A stretch of DNA of 64,000 bases from Nostoc sp. FACHB-280 (GTDB taxonomy: Bacteria > Cyanobacteriota > Cyanobacteriia > Cyanobacteriales > Nostocaceae), in NCBI RefSeq assembly GCF_014697615.1, contig NZ_JACJSD010000018.1, positions 62,001-126,000 of the forward strand, in the 5' to 3' direction. The position numbers and the translations under genes are program-made. This document shows, piece by piece, positions 1 through 8,521 of this stretch; position 1 is the first letter of the stretch; every line of letters starts with the position of its first letter. A model generated the notes under the pieces. It was given only the letters and a program-made list of their open reading frames with translations. It was not told where the DNA came from and ran no database searches.

Positions 1-586
1 AATTATCGTTTGGTAGCTGTTCTCGTTTTGGTAATTCAGCTTCTACTTCTGGCTGACCAAAAGTACTGCTAACTGCCAAAATTACCGATTGTCTCTCAAA
101 GCGTAGGACTCTGGCTTGCAATACAGTTCCTTCCAAGTCTTGGAACTCTTCTTGCACCATTTGACGTTGTTGATCCCGTAATTTTTGCGCTAGGACTTGT
201 TTGGTTTGCATGGCAGCCATGCGTCCAAATTCGCCTTGATCGGGAGTGACATCTAAAACTACAGAATCACCTAATTGAGCTTCTGGCGCGACTTGCTGCA
301 CTTCGTCTAAAGAAATTTGATGGTCGCTGTTGTTAACTTCTTCAACGATGGTTTTTGTAGAAAGGACGCGAAATCCTTCTTCATCAATGTCGAGTTCAAC
401 TTCAAAATTATCAAAGTAATCTTCATCAAATTGCCTGCGTTCTAAATTTTGAGCGCGGCGATAACGTTCATAACCTTTGAGCAGTGCTTCTCTAATGGCT
501 GATTGCACTGCTAACCGCGGTAAATTTCGCTCCCGACTAATACTTTCAATTAATTCTTTTAATCCTGGTAGACTAACCATTGACAT
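1..586 (-). CDS. nusA: Transcription termination/antitermination factor NusA, N-terminal part (runs off the window)
   Basis: NusA binds RNA polymerase and modulates pausing, termination and antitermination. Translating the minus strand from 586 gives a protein starting MSMVSLPGLKELIESISRE, followed by the acidic N-terminal polymerase-binding domain and the start of the S1 region; about 195 codons are visible and the stop lies beyond base 1. The ATG at 584-586 is preceded by AAAGGAGA at a good distance; a second ATG at 580 is possible. It follows rimP with a 147-base gap made of short CTAGTCC/CTCTAATC repeats, the usual bacterial rimP-nusA order. The identity is secure from the N-terminal sequence and the neighbour; the length cannot be judged. 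Confidence 0.93.
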   Translation of the reverse strand, partial: MSMVSLPGLKELIESISRERNLPRLAVQSAIREALLKGYERYRRAQNLERRQFDEDYFDNFEVELDIDEEGFRVLSTKTIVEEVNNSDHQISLDEVQQVAPEAQLGDSVVLDVTPDQGEFGRMAAMQTKQVLAQKLRDQQRQMVQEEFQDLEGTVLQARVLRFERQSVILAVSSTFGQPEVEAELPKREQLPNDN

Positions 587-733
587 AAGCAATCTCCTTT
601 AAAAATAAGGGAATAGGGTCTAGGGTTGAGAAGATAGAAAGTTAAAATTGAGCATTAACGAATAGGGATTAGAGAAAAGATTGACTCTAGTCCCTAGTCC
701 CTAGCCTCTAATCTCTAGACCCTAATCCCCCGT

Positions 734-1195
734 TTATCGACGTTCGTCTAGTTGCACCCTAGTAATGAGAGAACGAGGAATCTCTACTACCCGACCCTTT
801 TGATTTAAATAAATTTTGGTTTCATCCCGGCGAATCAACTGACCATTCCACTCTGTTTGTCCTTCGTGGGGTGGCGAGGTGGAAACAATCACGGGAAATC
901 CTTTGAAGGAGATAAATTCCCGGTCAGTTACCAATTGGCGCGAAATACCTGGACTAGACACCTCCAAGACATAGGCATCTGGAATGATCTCCGCTGCATC
1001 TAAGCAGGTTTCTAAAGCGCGGCTCATCCTTTCACAATCATCCAAACCAGTATCTTGCTGGGGATTACGGATGTCTACCCGCAATACTGGTGGACGTTGG
1101 TTAGTGTGAAAAACTGCGCCAACGACTTCTAATCCCAGTTGTTCTGCTACTGGTGTCGCCAAATCGATAATTTGTGGGACTAACGGATGAGTCAT
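734..1195 (-). CDS. rimP: Ribosome maturation factor RimP
   Basis: RimP assists late assembly of the 30S ribosomal subunit. The protein (about 153 aa) has the RimP layout: an N-terminal alpha/beta domain with the stretch VLRVDIRNP and a D-x-C-x-x-x-S-R-A-L segment, then [12 protein letters not shown], the most conserved motif of the family, and an SH3-like C-terminal domain. I chose the ATG at 1195 (MTHPLVPQ) over the longer frame starting at 1231, because the extra residues overlap a hairpin and do not resemble the family; no strong ribosome binding site is visible. It lies directly upstream of nusA on the same strand. A terminator-like hairpin sits in its leader (separate entry). Confidence 0.95.
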   Translation of the reverse strand: MTHPLVPQIIDLATPVAEQLGLEVVGAVFHTNQRPPVLRVDIRNPQQDTGLDDCERMSRALETCLDAAEIIPDAYVLEVSSPGISRQLVTDREFISFKGFPVIVSTSPPHEGQTEWNGQLIRRDETKIYLNQKGRVVEIPRSLITRVQLDERR

Positions 1196-1208
1196 GCGAA
1201 ATTTCAAT

Positions 1209-1233
1209 AAAAAAAGTGGGCTTCGACCCACTT
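1209..1233 (-). terminator. Terminator-like hairpin in the rimP leader
   Basis: Read on the minus strand, a 7-bp perfect stem (AAGTGGG/CCCACTT, 1214-1233, 6-base loop) is followed at once by a run of T. It lies only 13-38 bases upstream of the chosen rimP start and about 160 bases downstream of the gene ending at 1393. It could end that upstream transcript, or act as an attenuator for rimP-nusA. Confidence 0.7.
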
Positions 1234-1392
1234 CCTGCGATAGGGATATCTTCCAAGAAGTCTTGTAACGAACTGATGATAGTTCGCCCTAAATTGAGTG
1301 TAGCGCATTTCTCTAAGAGTCAATAGTTAAATGGTCATTTGTTATTAGTCAGTGGTCAATAGTCAAAAGGCACGAAGATAAAATTTAACACT

Positions 1393-2847
1393 TCATACTT
1401 TTTTATCTCTGATTTCAACGATCGCCGTACTTTGCTCTACTATGGGCTGAATGTATGATTGTGTTCTTAGCTGTCTGGTTTGCTCGACGATGCTTTCTAT
1501 GTCTTCTTGGGATAGACGTTGAACGTAGTTGAGCTTAACTTCTTCTAAGAAATCAAATAGCAAGCTTTGAATTTCAGCTGTGACTTTTTTTTGCTGCACT
1601 TCTGCACCTAAAGCGTTGGTGAAGCTTTGGGCAAGTTGGCTTGTGAGTTTTGCACCCACGGGATCTTGGATAGCACCGACTAAAACGCTGTATAAGCTGG
1701 TGGTTATTTGAGTTGCTAGTTGTTCGCTGAGTTGGGTTTGGGCTTGTCCGATGGCGGGGAAGGCTTGGAGGTTGCGGTACAGGGGAACTTGATTGAGTAC
1801 TGTGTCGATGTTGTGGCGCAAAATTGCTGCTATGTCAGGCTGAATTTTGGGTAAAACTTCATAGACGACGGTTTGGGTTAAAATCCCTGCGATCGCTTCA
1901 ATTTCATTAACATTATTAATATCCACATAGGGACGTAGGTTTTCTTGTTGCGATATCCAACGAGTAAAATCTCCCTGTTTAATCGAAATTTGAATTTGGT
2001 TGATCACCCGTACCACCACAATTTCCGTGAGTTCCTCAGCAAAATTCGCTACAACTGTTTGATTCATTTGGCGCTGTAATGGTTGCAGATTTAATAGTTG
2101 CGCTTGGTCGAGGCGGACAATTACAGGTATAACTCGCAACCATCGCCAAAACGGCATCAGTAAAAATAAATCATACCAGCGGTCAAATACTGCATTTAAC
2201 CAGCTAGAACCGGAGTGGCGACGTTTGATGTAAAAGATGCGTGCAAGAAACTCAATCGCAAAGATGCTGATAAATGGTAGGTCGATCAGCCAAAAATCAT
2301 CGAGATATTCACTATTTTCACCGATTTGGCGGTAATAGTTGCTGGCGATTAAAGGACTAATTTTTTGGTTAAAAAAGGTAATTTCTTGATTCCAGCCTTT
2401 TTGGGAGAGATAGGCTTGACTCCAGAAAGTGGCAAAGGATTGCTTGGCGGAATCTTTACCGATGCGATCGCGCATTCGGTTTTTAATTTTTTCCAGAGTC
2501 CCACTCTTGCCAACCCCAGCAAATGGGTTACTATCAATCATCTCCACACTCAGGCGGCTGAGTTCGTCTAGTTTTACCTTCGCTTGGGGAGATGTTAAAC
2601 CTGTCTGGTTGACTTGTTCTTTGAGTACATCTACCGCTTTTAAATAACTTTGAGTTTCTCTATGGGCGGCAATACCTTTAATTGGATCATAAGTTTGAGT
2701 TATTTGCGGTAATCTCCGCAAGTAAAAATCCCGCCATTGTACATAAGTCAAATCAAACACAACTAAACCTAAGTTGACTGTGGCTACCAGTGCCATCAAC
2801 CTTTCAAACCAAAGGTTTTTGTGTTTTGGCAATGTTTGATTAACCAT
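1393..2847 (-). CDS. Conserved membrane protein of unknown function
   Basis: I do not recognise a named family. The 484-residue protein has a hydrophobic segment near residues 14-34, a second near 186-206 with aromatic and acidic residues, and a third around 224-246 flanked by Arg and Trp; this pair recalls the helices of a voltage-sensor-like fold only in general composition. The rest (about 250-484) is soluble, alpha-helical and rich in Gln, Val, Ile and Leu, with no catalytic motif that I can see. The ATG at 2847 is the natural start. It is monocistronic, separated from rimP by about 200 bases with TCAATAGTCA-type short repeats. A role at the inner or thylakoid membrane is inference from the segments only. 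Confidence 0.75.
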   Translation of the reverse strand: MVNQTLPKHKNLWFERLMALVATVNLGLVVFDLTYVQWRDFYLRRLPQITQTYDPIKGIAAHRETQSYLKAVDVLKEQVNQTGLTSPQAKVKLDELSRLSVEMIDSNPFAGVGKSGTLEKIKNRMRDRIGKDSAKQSFATFWSQAYLSQKGWNQEITFFNQKISPLIASNYYRQIGENSEYLDDFWLIDLPFISIFAIEFLARIFYIKRRHSGSSWLNAVFDRWYDLFLLMPFWRWLRVIPVIVRLDQAQLLNLQPLQRQMNQTVVANFAEELTEIVVVRVINQIQISIKQGDFTRWISQQENLRPYVDINNVNEIEAIAGILTQTVVYEVLPKIQPDIAAILRHNIDTVLNQVPLYRNLQAFPAIGQAQTQLSEQLATQITTSLYSVLVGAIQDPVGAKLTSQLAQSFTNALGAEVQQKKVTAEIQSLLFDFLEEVKLNYVQRLSQEDIESIVEQTRQLRTQSYIQPIVEQSTAIVEIRDKKV

Positions 2848-3089
2848 TTTTTTGTTTTAGATTATACAAGTTTTAAGTATTTAGTTATAACCCAATTAGC
2901 GAGTTGAGAAGTAGACATATAAAATCTCAATACTTCTCAAGGAAGATTGCAAAAATTTTATATCAATATAAATTAATTAATTTTAATTAATCACAAATGA
3001 TTAAACATTGAGACAAAAGTCTTCAAGAAACGTAAAATGCACCTGTTAATCTCTATATAATGCTGATTTAACTGCAAGGAGTTTGAGAT

Positions 3090-3752
3090 ATGTGGTGTGG
3101 GTTTAATAAATCCAGCGCGATGATTGCGGCTACTTGCCTAGTAAGCGCCAGTGTACTAATTGCCGACAGTACCTTTGCTGCCCGTCAACGTAACTATACA
3201 CCCCAAGAATTTCGGGCTGTGTTGCATGGACTGGGTTACAAAGTTAAAGTCTCCAATACACCTTTAACAGACGAGGAAACCAAAAAAGCAATCCGCGACT
3301 TTCAAAAAGGCTACAAGCTTGGTGTGGATGGGATAGCAGGGCCAAAAACTCAAGATTTTGCTGCTAATATTGTGCAGATTCTGCAAGCTAATTTAAATGC
3401 AGTCCTCAAACCAAATCCGCCTTTACCCCGTGATCAATTCTTTGGCCCCCGCACAGAACAGTTAATTAAGGAATACCAGAAAAAAAATCAGCTTTCAGAA
3501 ACCGGAATTGCTGATTTAGCACTCCGTCAGAAGCTAAATGCAGAAGCAAAAGAAACTATAGGTAAGCCTCAACCTCAGCCTACAGCAACACCAACAACTA
3601 AACCGACGGCTAAACCAACAGCGACACCAACAGCTAAACCGACGGCTAAACCAACACCAACAACTAAACCGACGGCTAAACCAACAGCGACACCAGCACC
3701 AACAGCTAAACCGACAGCGACAGCGACACCAACAGCAACACCAACACCTTAA
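3090..3752 (+). CDS. Secreted peptidoglycan-binding protein with a Lys-Pro-Thr-Ala repeat tail
   Basis: Likely an exported cell-wall protein. Residues 1-30 form a signal peptide ending near STFAARQ. Two PG_binding_1-like modules follow (about 36-87 and 88-150): the first shows IRDFQKGYKLGVDGIAGPKT, the second IKEYQKKNQLSETGIAD, both carrying the family's helix-then-G-x-D/A-G pattern. Residues about 160-220 are only Pro, Thr, Ala and Lys in units such as KPTAKPTATPT, encoded by nearly identical tandem DNA units, and probably act as an extended wall-spanning spacer. AAGGAG lies 8-13 bases before the ATG. No enzymatic domain is present, so it binds rather than cuts; its partner is unknown. Confidence 0.85.
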   Translation: MWCGFNKSSAMIAATCLVSASVLIADSTFAARQRNYTPQEFRAVLHGLGYKVKVSNTPLTDEETKKAIRDFQKGYKLGVDGIAGPKTQDFAANIVQILQANLNAVLKPNPPLPRDQFFGPRTEQLIKEYQKKNQLSETGIADLALRQKLNAEAKETIGKPQPQPTATPTTKPTAKPTATPTAKPTAKPTPTTKPTAKPTATPAPTAKPTATATPTATPTP

Positions 3753-3883
3753 GTTTCATAGATGTAATCAAATAGATTAAGAAATCACTGATGGCTACAG
3801 CTTGATGAACTGAGTTTAAACTCAGCAACGCCACTGAGGGAGTCAGCCAAGCCTTCCAACACAGTGGTTCCTTAGCACTTAAT

Positions 3884-4765
3884 CTAAGCTTCTTCCAAAG
3901 GTCTGCCTTTGGGTGTTGGTAAAATTGGACGACGGTCATCATAAGGCATAGGAATATACTGGACAGTTGGCCGTCCTCCCTGGGGTTGGGGATACAAATC
4001 CATCAAGTCGTAAATGGAACGGTGTAGTCCGACTGTGATGGGCAACCCCATCTCTGTAGCTTCTTCTACCGTGACAGGATAATCATGAGTCACACGTCCA
4101 GTTGTCAAAGCATCGATAATCGGTTCAATATTTTCTGGCTGAACCTTTTGTTTAGGGATGTTATCTTTTAGCAGCGTCCGCACAAAGCGTTGTACTTGTT
4201 GAATGGCTTTTTCTGCTTGGTCAGCCATAATTAAAGTTTGGTCATCAATCTCGCTGATGGGTTTATCTTTAACTACTTTTAAAATACTAGCTGCGGGGAG
4301 GTTTCCTAATTGGGGATCAACTGGCCCCAAAACAGCGTTCGCATCCATCACAATTTCATCAGCAGCCAAAGCCAGCATTGTGCCACCACTCATAGCGTAG
4401 TGTGGGACAAAAACTGTCACCTTGGAAGGGTGACGAATTAACGCCCTAGCAATTTGTTCGGTAGCGAGTACCAAACCGCCAGGAGTGTGCAGAATCAAAT
4501 CAATGGGAACATCTGGGGGTGTGAGGCGAATTGCCCGCAAGATTTGTTCTGAGTCTTCAATTGTGATGTAGCGTGATAGAGGAATGCCAAGTAAACTAAT
4601 AGATTCTTGTCGGTGGATGAGTAAAATCACCCGCGTTTTGCGTTCTTGTTGAAATTCTTGTAAGGCGCGAATACGCTGATATTCTACTTGACGCTTTTGC
4701 CAGAGGGGTTGTAGGGAAGAAAGCAGTAGAAAAATCCAGAATAAATCACCAATACCGAAGCCCAT
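3884..4765 (-). CDS. SDH-type Clp-fold serine proteinase (membrane anchored)
   Basis: This matches the serine dehydrogenase proteinase family (PF01972), which shares the ClpP/crotonase fold with SppA signal-peptide peptidases. A single N-terminal membrane segment (about 5-22) is followed by a short charged linker and the protease domain: the oxyanion region ILHTPGGLVLA (about 91-101), the nucleophile motif YAMSGGTMLALAADEI with Ser near 126, then a conserved GPVDPQLG stretch. The C-terminus is Pro-rich. At 293 residues it is full length for the family. It stands alone between convergent and divergent neighbours. Substrates are unknown; turnover of membrane peptides or proteins is the usual guess. 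Confidence 0.85.
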   Translation of the reverse strand: MGFGIGDLFWIFLLLSSLQPLWQKRQVEYQRIRALQEFQQERKTRVILLIHRQESISLLGIPLSRYITIEDSEQILRAIRLTPPDVPIDLILHTPGGLVLATEQIARALIRHPSKVTVFVPHYAMSGGTMLALAADEIVMDANAVLGPVDPQLGNLPAASILKVVKDKPISEIDDQTLIMADQAEKAIQQVQRFVRTLLKDNIPKQKVQPENIEPIIDALTTGRVTHDYPVTVEEATEMGLPITVGLHRSIYDLMDLYPQPQGGRPTVQYIPMPYDDRRPILPTPKGRPLEEA

Positions 4766-5094
4766 AGGTTTGATTGTCCAAAAATAACGGTTATCGTCAT
4801 TTATTTTGACAATTTTTGATTAATAGCAAGTCTATCTAGGGGTTTATCTCCAGTAACAAGGGGTGTAGGGGAGAAGAGAGAGACAGGGAGACAAGGGAGA
4901 TGAGGAAAGGGGGGACAAGGAAGACAAGGAAGCTTAAAAGTGTAGGTTTTTAACAATTTCAAAACTTGAGTACCAGGAATAGTAAGACTTTTCCTCCTGC
5001 CTTCTGCTATATGACTGTCAAAATCACGAGTTAATTAAAGTTTCATCACTCCTAAAAACGTTATGCTGACGCTCGCCGTGAAGCTATTACACCC
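4766..5094. repeat. Gene-free spacer with purine-rich short repeats
   Basis: From about 4855 to 4935 the plus strand is almost all purine, built from slightly varied GGGAGACAAGG-type units. Similar tracts recur near 21255, 35550 and 60790. No gene or clear terminator is visible in the rest of the gap. Confidence 0.6.
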
Positions 5095-5871
5095 CTACAA
5101 TTCATCAGGATTTACACCCAGTTGGCGTAACCGTTCAGCAAGTTTTTCGGCTTTCTGTTCAGCAATTATCGCCCGTTCATTTGCCGCAGCAACTTCTTCT
5201 GTAGGTTCAGGGATTAATTCACCTTCTAGTGTGAACCACCGTAACCATAATCTTTCAATATCCCGAAATGTGCCTTGCCATACACCCAAACTTAACCTTA
5301 ACTCTGGTATGAGTATGCGTCCTTGAGTGAAATTCATCGGTTCATAATGACCACCAATTAACTGAAATGCTTGGAGTTCATTGGTGTAGCGGCTAAAGAC
5401 AATATAGTAAGGAATTCGCAAGATTTGTTCATAAACTTCCCATTTACTAGGAGGTTTATCTTCTACTTTTTCGCTTGTTCCTAGGTCTTCGGCTTCGGTT
5501 TTGGGAGATAACAATTCAACAACCACAAAAGGATTTGCTGGTTCTTGCCAAGTCACATAACTTAATCGCAAATCTTCACCGTTGTAGAGTTTTTTCACCC
5601 CCACGACTCCAAACCAATCTGGACGTTTATACCACAAAGGATGCTGTACATCATAATAAAGATTTAAGTCAGCAGCACTATAGACTAATTCAGGATTCCA
5701 ATTAATTGGTTGAAAAGTTAAATATAAAAGTAAAGGTTGTAAAAAATGAAAATCGTCTGGCAAACCTGGTTCCTCTGGGTTATCGCTGGGTAAATCATAC
5801 ATTGTTGGCAGCGTTTCCCAAGGTGGACGCGGCGGATCGGATTGGGGGATGTATTTGGGGAATGTTGTCAT
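5095..5871 (-). CDS. Uma2 family (DUF820) putative endonuclease
   Basis: Uma2 proteins carry a PD-(D/E)XK-like nuclease fold and are strongly expanded in cyanobacteria, with no established cellular role. In this 258-residue protein the signature stretches are YKRPDWFGVVGV (Asp of the PD motif), FVVVELLSPKTEAED (acidic residue of the second motif), WEVYEQILRIPYYIVF and LRLSLGVWQG. The C-terminus (about 215-258) is a predicted coiled coil rich in Ala, Glu and Lys ending in RQLGVNPDEL, as usual in this subfamily. It is monocistronic. A second family member lies at 27072-27806. The family call is firm; nuclease activity is by analogy. Confidence 0.88.
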   Translation of the reverse strand: MTTFPKYIPQSDPPRPPWETLPTMYDLPSDNPEEPGLPDDFHFLQPLLLYLTFQPINWNPELVYSAADLNLYYDVQHPLWYKRPDWFGVVGVKKLYNGEDLRLSYVTWQEPANPFVVVELLSPKTEAEDLGTSEKVEDKPPSKWEVYEQILRIPYYIVFSRYTNELQAFQLIGGHYEPMNFTQGRILIPELRLSLGVWQGTFRDIERLWLRWFTLEGELIPEPTEEVAAANERAIIAEQKAEKLAERLRQLGVNPDEL

Positions 5872-6038
5872 AATCTATAATTCGAGATATTTAGATTACC
5901 GATTTTTTGAAGAAGTCGAGGAGCTTGTTATTTACGAATGATTGAGGATGGTTATAGCATCGCATTGATACGAGTAAAAATTTTATCTATGGTGCTGGTT
6001 CAGTATAAAATAGTGATGTATTCAATTACTATAAAACC

Positions 6039-6323
6039 ATGATACCAGCATCAGTTAAACCTTCATCTTGGCTAGAAAAAGGGATTCAAATTGAAAAAGT
6101 CAATAGTGTGAATCTGTTTAAATTGACGGATGAATTGCAAGACCGAATGCAAGAACTTGTCGATAAAAAATTAGCTGATTCTCTGACACCAAAGGAAGCG
6201 TCTGAATTGGAAGCAATTGGGGATTTAATTTTTATTGTTACTTATATTAATGGGCAGATTGTTTCTGCGGCACAAAAATCTCAAGATACTGAAACTTGGG
6301 AACAAAAACTAGACAAAAACTAG
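6039..6323 (+). CDS. Small conserved hypothetical protein
   Basis: A 94-residue soluble protein that I cannot assign to a named family. The middle part has the pattern LQDRMQELVDKKLADSLTPKEASELEAI, a helix-rich charged segment that I associate with small cyanobacterial proteins of antitoxin-like appearance, but no toxin gene follows. The ATG lies shortly after an AT-rich promoter-like stretch (TATAAAAT near 6004). Downstream is a hairpin-rich intergenic region shared with the convergent gene ending at 6543. Codon use looks normal for the window. Function unknown. Confidence 0.6.
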   Translation: MIPASVKPSSWLEKGIQIEKVNSVNLFKLTDELQDRMQELVDKKLADSLTPKEASELEAIGDLIFIVTYINGQIVSAAQKSQDTETWEQKLDKN

Positions 6324-6409
6324 GCGGTTTCAAAGCATTTTTTTATAGGCAAATGCTATCAAGTTGGCTTTACGTAATATACTGCCCAAGAACTAGCAAA
6401 TATTGATTA

Positions 6410-6476
6410 AATAAACCCCTCAGACTGGAAGTCTAGGGCTATACAAACAAAGCCTGCCTCCGCAGGCTATATGCTT
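6410..6476. repeat. Dispersed Nostoc-type intergenic repeat with hairpin
   Basis: The stretch contains CAGACTGGAAGTCTAGGGC and a perfect 7-bp hairpin AGCCTGC/GCAGGCT (6451-6468). I remember this motif combination as a repeat in Nostoc intergenic regions. It lies between two convergent genes. Confidence 0.5.
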
Positions 6477-6506
6477 CTTCATATCGATTTGGTATTAGAT
6501 TGTTCC

Positions 6507-6535
6507 ATACCCGACTTTGCCAAAAAGTCGGGTAT
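6507..6535. terminator. Palindrome ATACCCGACTT/AAGTCGGGTAT between convergent genes
   Basis: An 11-bp perfect stem with a 7-base loop, placed between the genes ending at 6323 (plus) and 6543 (minus). It could act as a bidirectional terminator, although no long T run follows. Two relatives occur at 20758-20789 and 29329-29359. Confidence 0.5.
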
Positions 6536-6542
6536 TTAACTG

Positions 6543-6818
6543 TTACGTTAAAATGTGCCGGATTAAAATACTCATAACTTCATCGGCGTTTCCAGTTGCT
6601 AATAGTGGACTCCAGTCGCCGACACTGGCGTAGCCAATTACCTGTAAACGGTGAATTGTATTGGTGACTGCTTTGGGAGAACCCATTAATAAATGTTTTA
6701 TTGGTTCTCGATGGGGAACTGGCGGTTGAGTTGATTGACTGCGGATGCTTTGATTGAAGTCTTCGTCACGCAGATATTGTTCTAGTTTTGACTGTGCAGA
6801 CTGTTGTAATTGTGTCAT
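6543..6818 (-). CDS. Conserved hypothetical protein (cyanobacterial)
   Basis: A 91-residue protein of unknown function. The N-terminus is a Gln-rich helix (MTQLQQSAQSKLEQYL), followed by a Pro-rich linker, then a compact segment PIKHLLMGSPKAVTNTIHRL and QVIGYASVGDWSPLLATGNADEVMSIL. The regular alternation of small and hydrophobic residues and ordinary codon usage argue for a real gene. It ends close to the palindrome at 6507 and is followed upstream by two HIP1-containing hairpins. No partner gene is adjacent. Confidence 0.65.
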   Translation of the reverse strand: MTQLQQSAQSKLEQYLRDEDFNQSIRSQSTQPPVPHREPIKHLLMGSPKAVTNTIHRLQVIGYASVGDWSPLLATGNADEVMSILIRHILT

Positions 6819-7391
6819 GATGAATTTGTAATCGTAGTAGGGTTACATAAAGGCGATCGCAAACTCTGGCCGGAGAACGATCGCCTTTATTCTTTAGTAG
6901 GGTTTAGATAAGAGCGATCGCAAACTCTGTTTGGAGGGCGATCGCTTTTATCATGCCACTGTATTAAAGTATAATTTTATACTTATCAAACGCAAGCAAA
7001 AATTTTTTCATCATCAAATTCTCTTTAGCTAATCATAGAAAAACCACTGATTACTGACTGCTGAAGAATGAATTAAAAAGCAGCTAATTGCTATATAGCA
7101 GTCCTGTTTGATGTACACACAAAACACACAAGGGAGAGAGATATTTGTAAATCATTTAGGTTTATCTATGCTTATGATTCATCTTTCTTGATTCATCTAA
7201 AACCAGTCATTGGTGCTGACAAAGAAAAAATAACTAAACTCAATCAAAGTATTTGCAATTGCAAGGCATATCGACTTAGTTATACAGAGTTCATATTGAC
7301 TTTTATTCCTAAAAGTTTTAGATTCTTTTCTTGAAGTATTTGAAACTTTTTATCAAAAATACTGCCAATAGTTCCTAACGGAGAGTTAGAA
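6819..7391. other. Gene-free region with two HIP1 hairpins, upstream of phnD
   Basis: At 6847-6890 and 6908-6951 two related copies of a hairpin occur in direct orientation, both preceded by GTAGGGTT and both containing GCGATCGC plus AAACTCTG in the loop side. At 7094-7105 lies TATAGCAGTCCT, the same 12-mer as the ends of the 152-bp elements elsewhere. The remaining 280 bases before phnD are AT-rich with no recognised operator. Confidence 0.6.
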
Positions 7392-8378
7392 ATGAATGTG
7401 AATAAAAAGGGTGTGTTGGGTGCTGGTGTTGCCTTTGCGGCGCTAACCGGTTTGGTTGCTGGCAGTTTTGGGGCGATGCAGACGAGTGATGCTAATGCTA
7501 ACGTTATTCCTCATCAACAAACGCCTCACTTACTAGCCCAAGCTAGAAGACTAAATAATTTAACGATAATTTTTCCTAGTCGTTCTGACTCTACAGATTT
7601 GCAAAATAAAGCCAATGCTGTAGCCAGATTTCTCTCTAACGAGTTAAAAATTCCCGTCAAAGCGCAAATTGGTGATGATACGGCGGCGGTGGAAGCTTTG
7701 AGAGCAAATCGCGCTGATGTGGCTTTTCTGAGCAGTCGTCCGGCGTTGAAAGCGGAACAGTTAGCAAATGCAAAGTTGTACCTCGCAGAAGTCCGCGACA
7801 ATTACTCTGGGAGATACACCTATAATTCAATATTTGTCGTTCCTAACAATAGCCCTTTAAAAACTAGAAATACGGCTCAAGCAACTCTGGGACAACTGCG
7901 GGGTAAGCGCATCGCCTTTACTTCTCCAACTTCTGGTTCAGGGTTTGTTTTCCCGGTGAGTGAATTGGTGAAACAGGGATTTGTCCCCAACCGCGATCGC
8001 CTCGATGGTTTCTTTGGTCAAGTTGCTTATGGTGGTAATTACAGCAAAGCCTTACAAGCCGTTGTGCGCGGTCAAGCTGATGTAGCGGTTGTGTCTGAGT
8101 ATGCTATGTTCTCTCCGTACATCACCGCCCAAGAAAGAAGTCAGTTGCGCGTACTGCATAAAATCTCCGGTGTTCCTGCCCACGGTATCGCCATTGATGA
8201 TGATGTCCCAGTTCAAGACAGAGAAAGATTAATCAACGCTTTACTCAAGTTAAATCAATCACAAAATAACCAACTTCTGCGTAACTTATACAATTCCACC
8301 GAATTGGTGAGAGTTGATCATAACCGTCACTTGTCCCCAGTTCGTACCGCCTTGTCTCGCATTGGAATTGCGCCATAG
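7392..8378 (+). CDS. phnD: Phosphonate/phosphite/phosphate ABC transporter substrate-binding protein
   Basis: Periplasmic PhnD-type binding protein that delivers an oxidised or reduced phosphorus compound to the PhnCE importer. The first 35 or so residues form a signal peptide (Gly/Ala-rich core ending near SDANA). The mature part shows the PhnD pattern: a start strand LTIIFPSRSD, the segment AVEALRANRADVAFLSSRPAL, YNSIFVVPNNSPLK, GKRIAFTSPTSGSGFVFP, and YGGNYSKALQAVVRGQADVAVVSE. Length (328 aa) is normal. AACGGAGAG lies before the ATG. phnC and phnE follow, but no C-P lyase or ptxD gene is nearby, so the ligand may be phosphite, phosphonate or phosphate. Confidence 0.9.
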   Translation: MNVNKKGVLGAGVAFAALTGLVAGSFGAMQTSDANANVIPHQQTPHLLAQARRLNNLTIIFPSRSDSTDLQNKANAVARFLSNELKIPVKAQIGDDTAAVEALRANRADVAFLSSRPALKAEQLANAKLYLAEVRDNYSGRYTYNSIFVVPNNSPLKTRNTAQATLGQLRGKRIAFTSPTSGSGFVFPVSELVKQGFVPNRDRLDGFFGQVAYGGNYSKALQAVVRGQADVAVVSEYAMFSPYITAQERSQLRVLHKISGVPAHGIAIDDDVPVQDRERLINALLKLNQSQNNQLLRNLYNSTELVRVDHNRHLSPVRTALSRIGIAP

Positions 8379-8521
8379 TCACTGGGTGAAACACAGGGGT
8401 GTATGGGAATAAGGGTGTATGGGTGTGGGTAAATTATTGACTGTGAATTTATCCTCATCATCATTTCCTACACCCTCATACCCTTACACCCCTCAATCCT
8501 TACACCCCTTAAAAAAAATCG

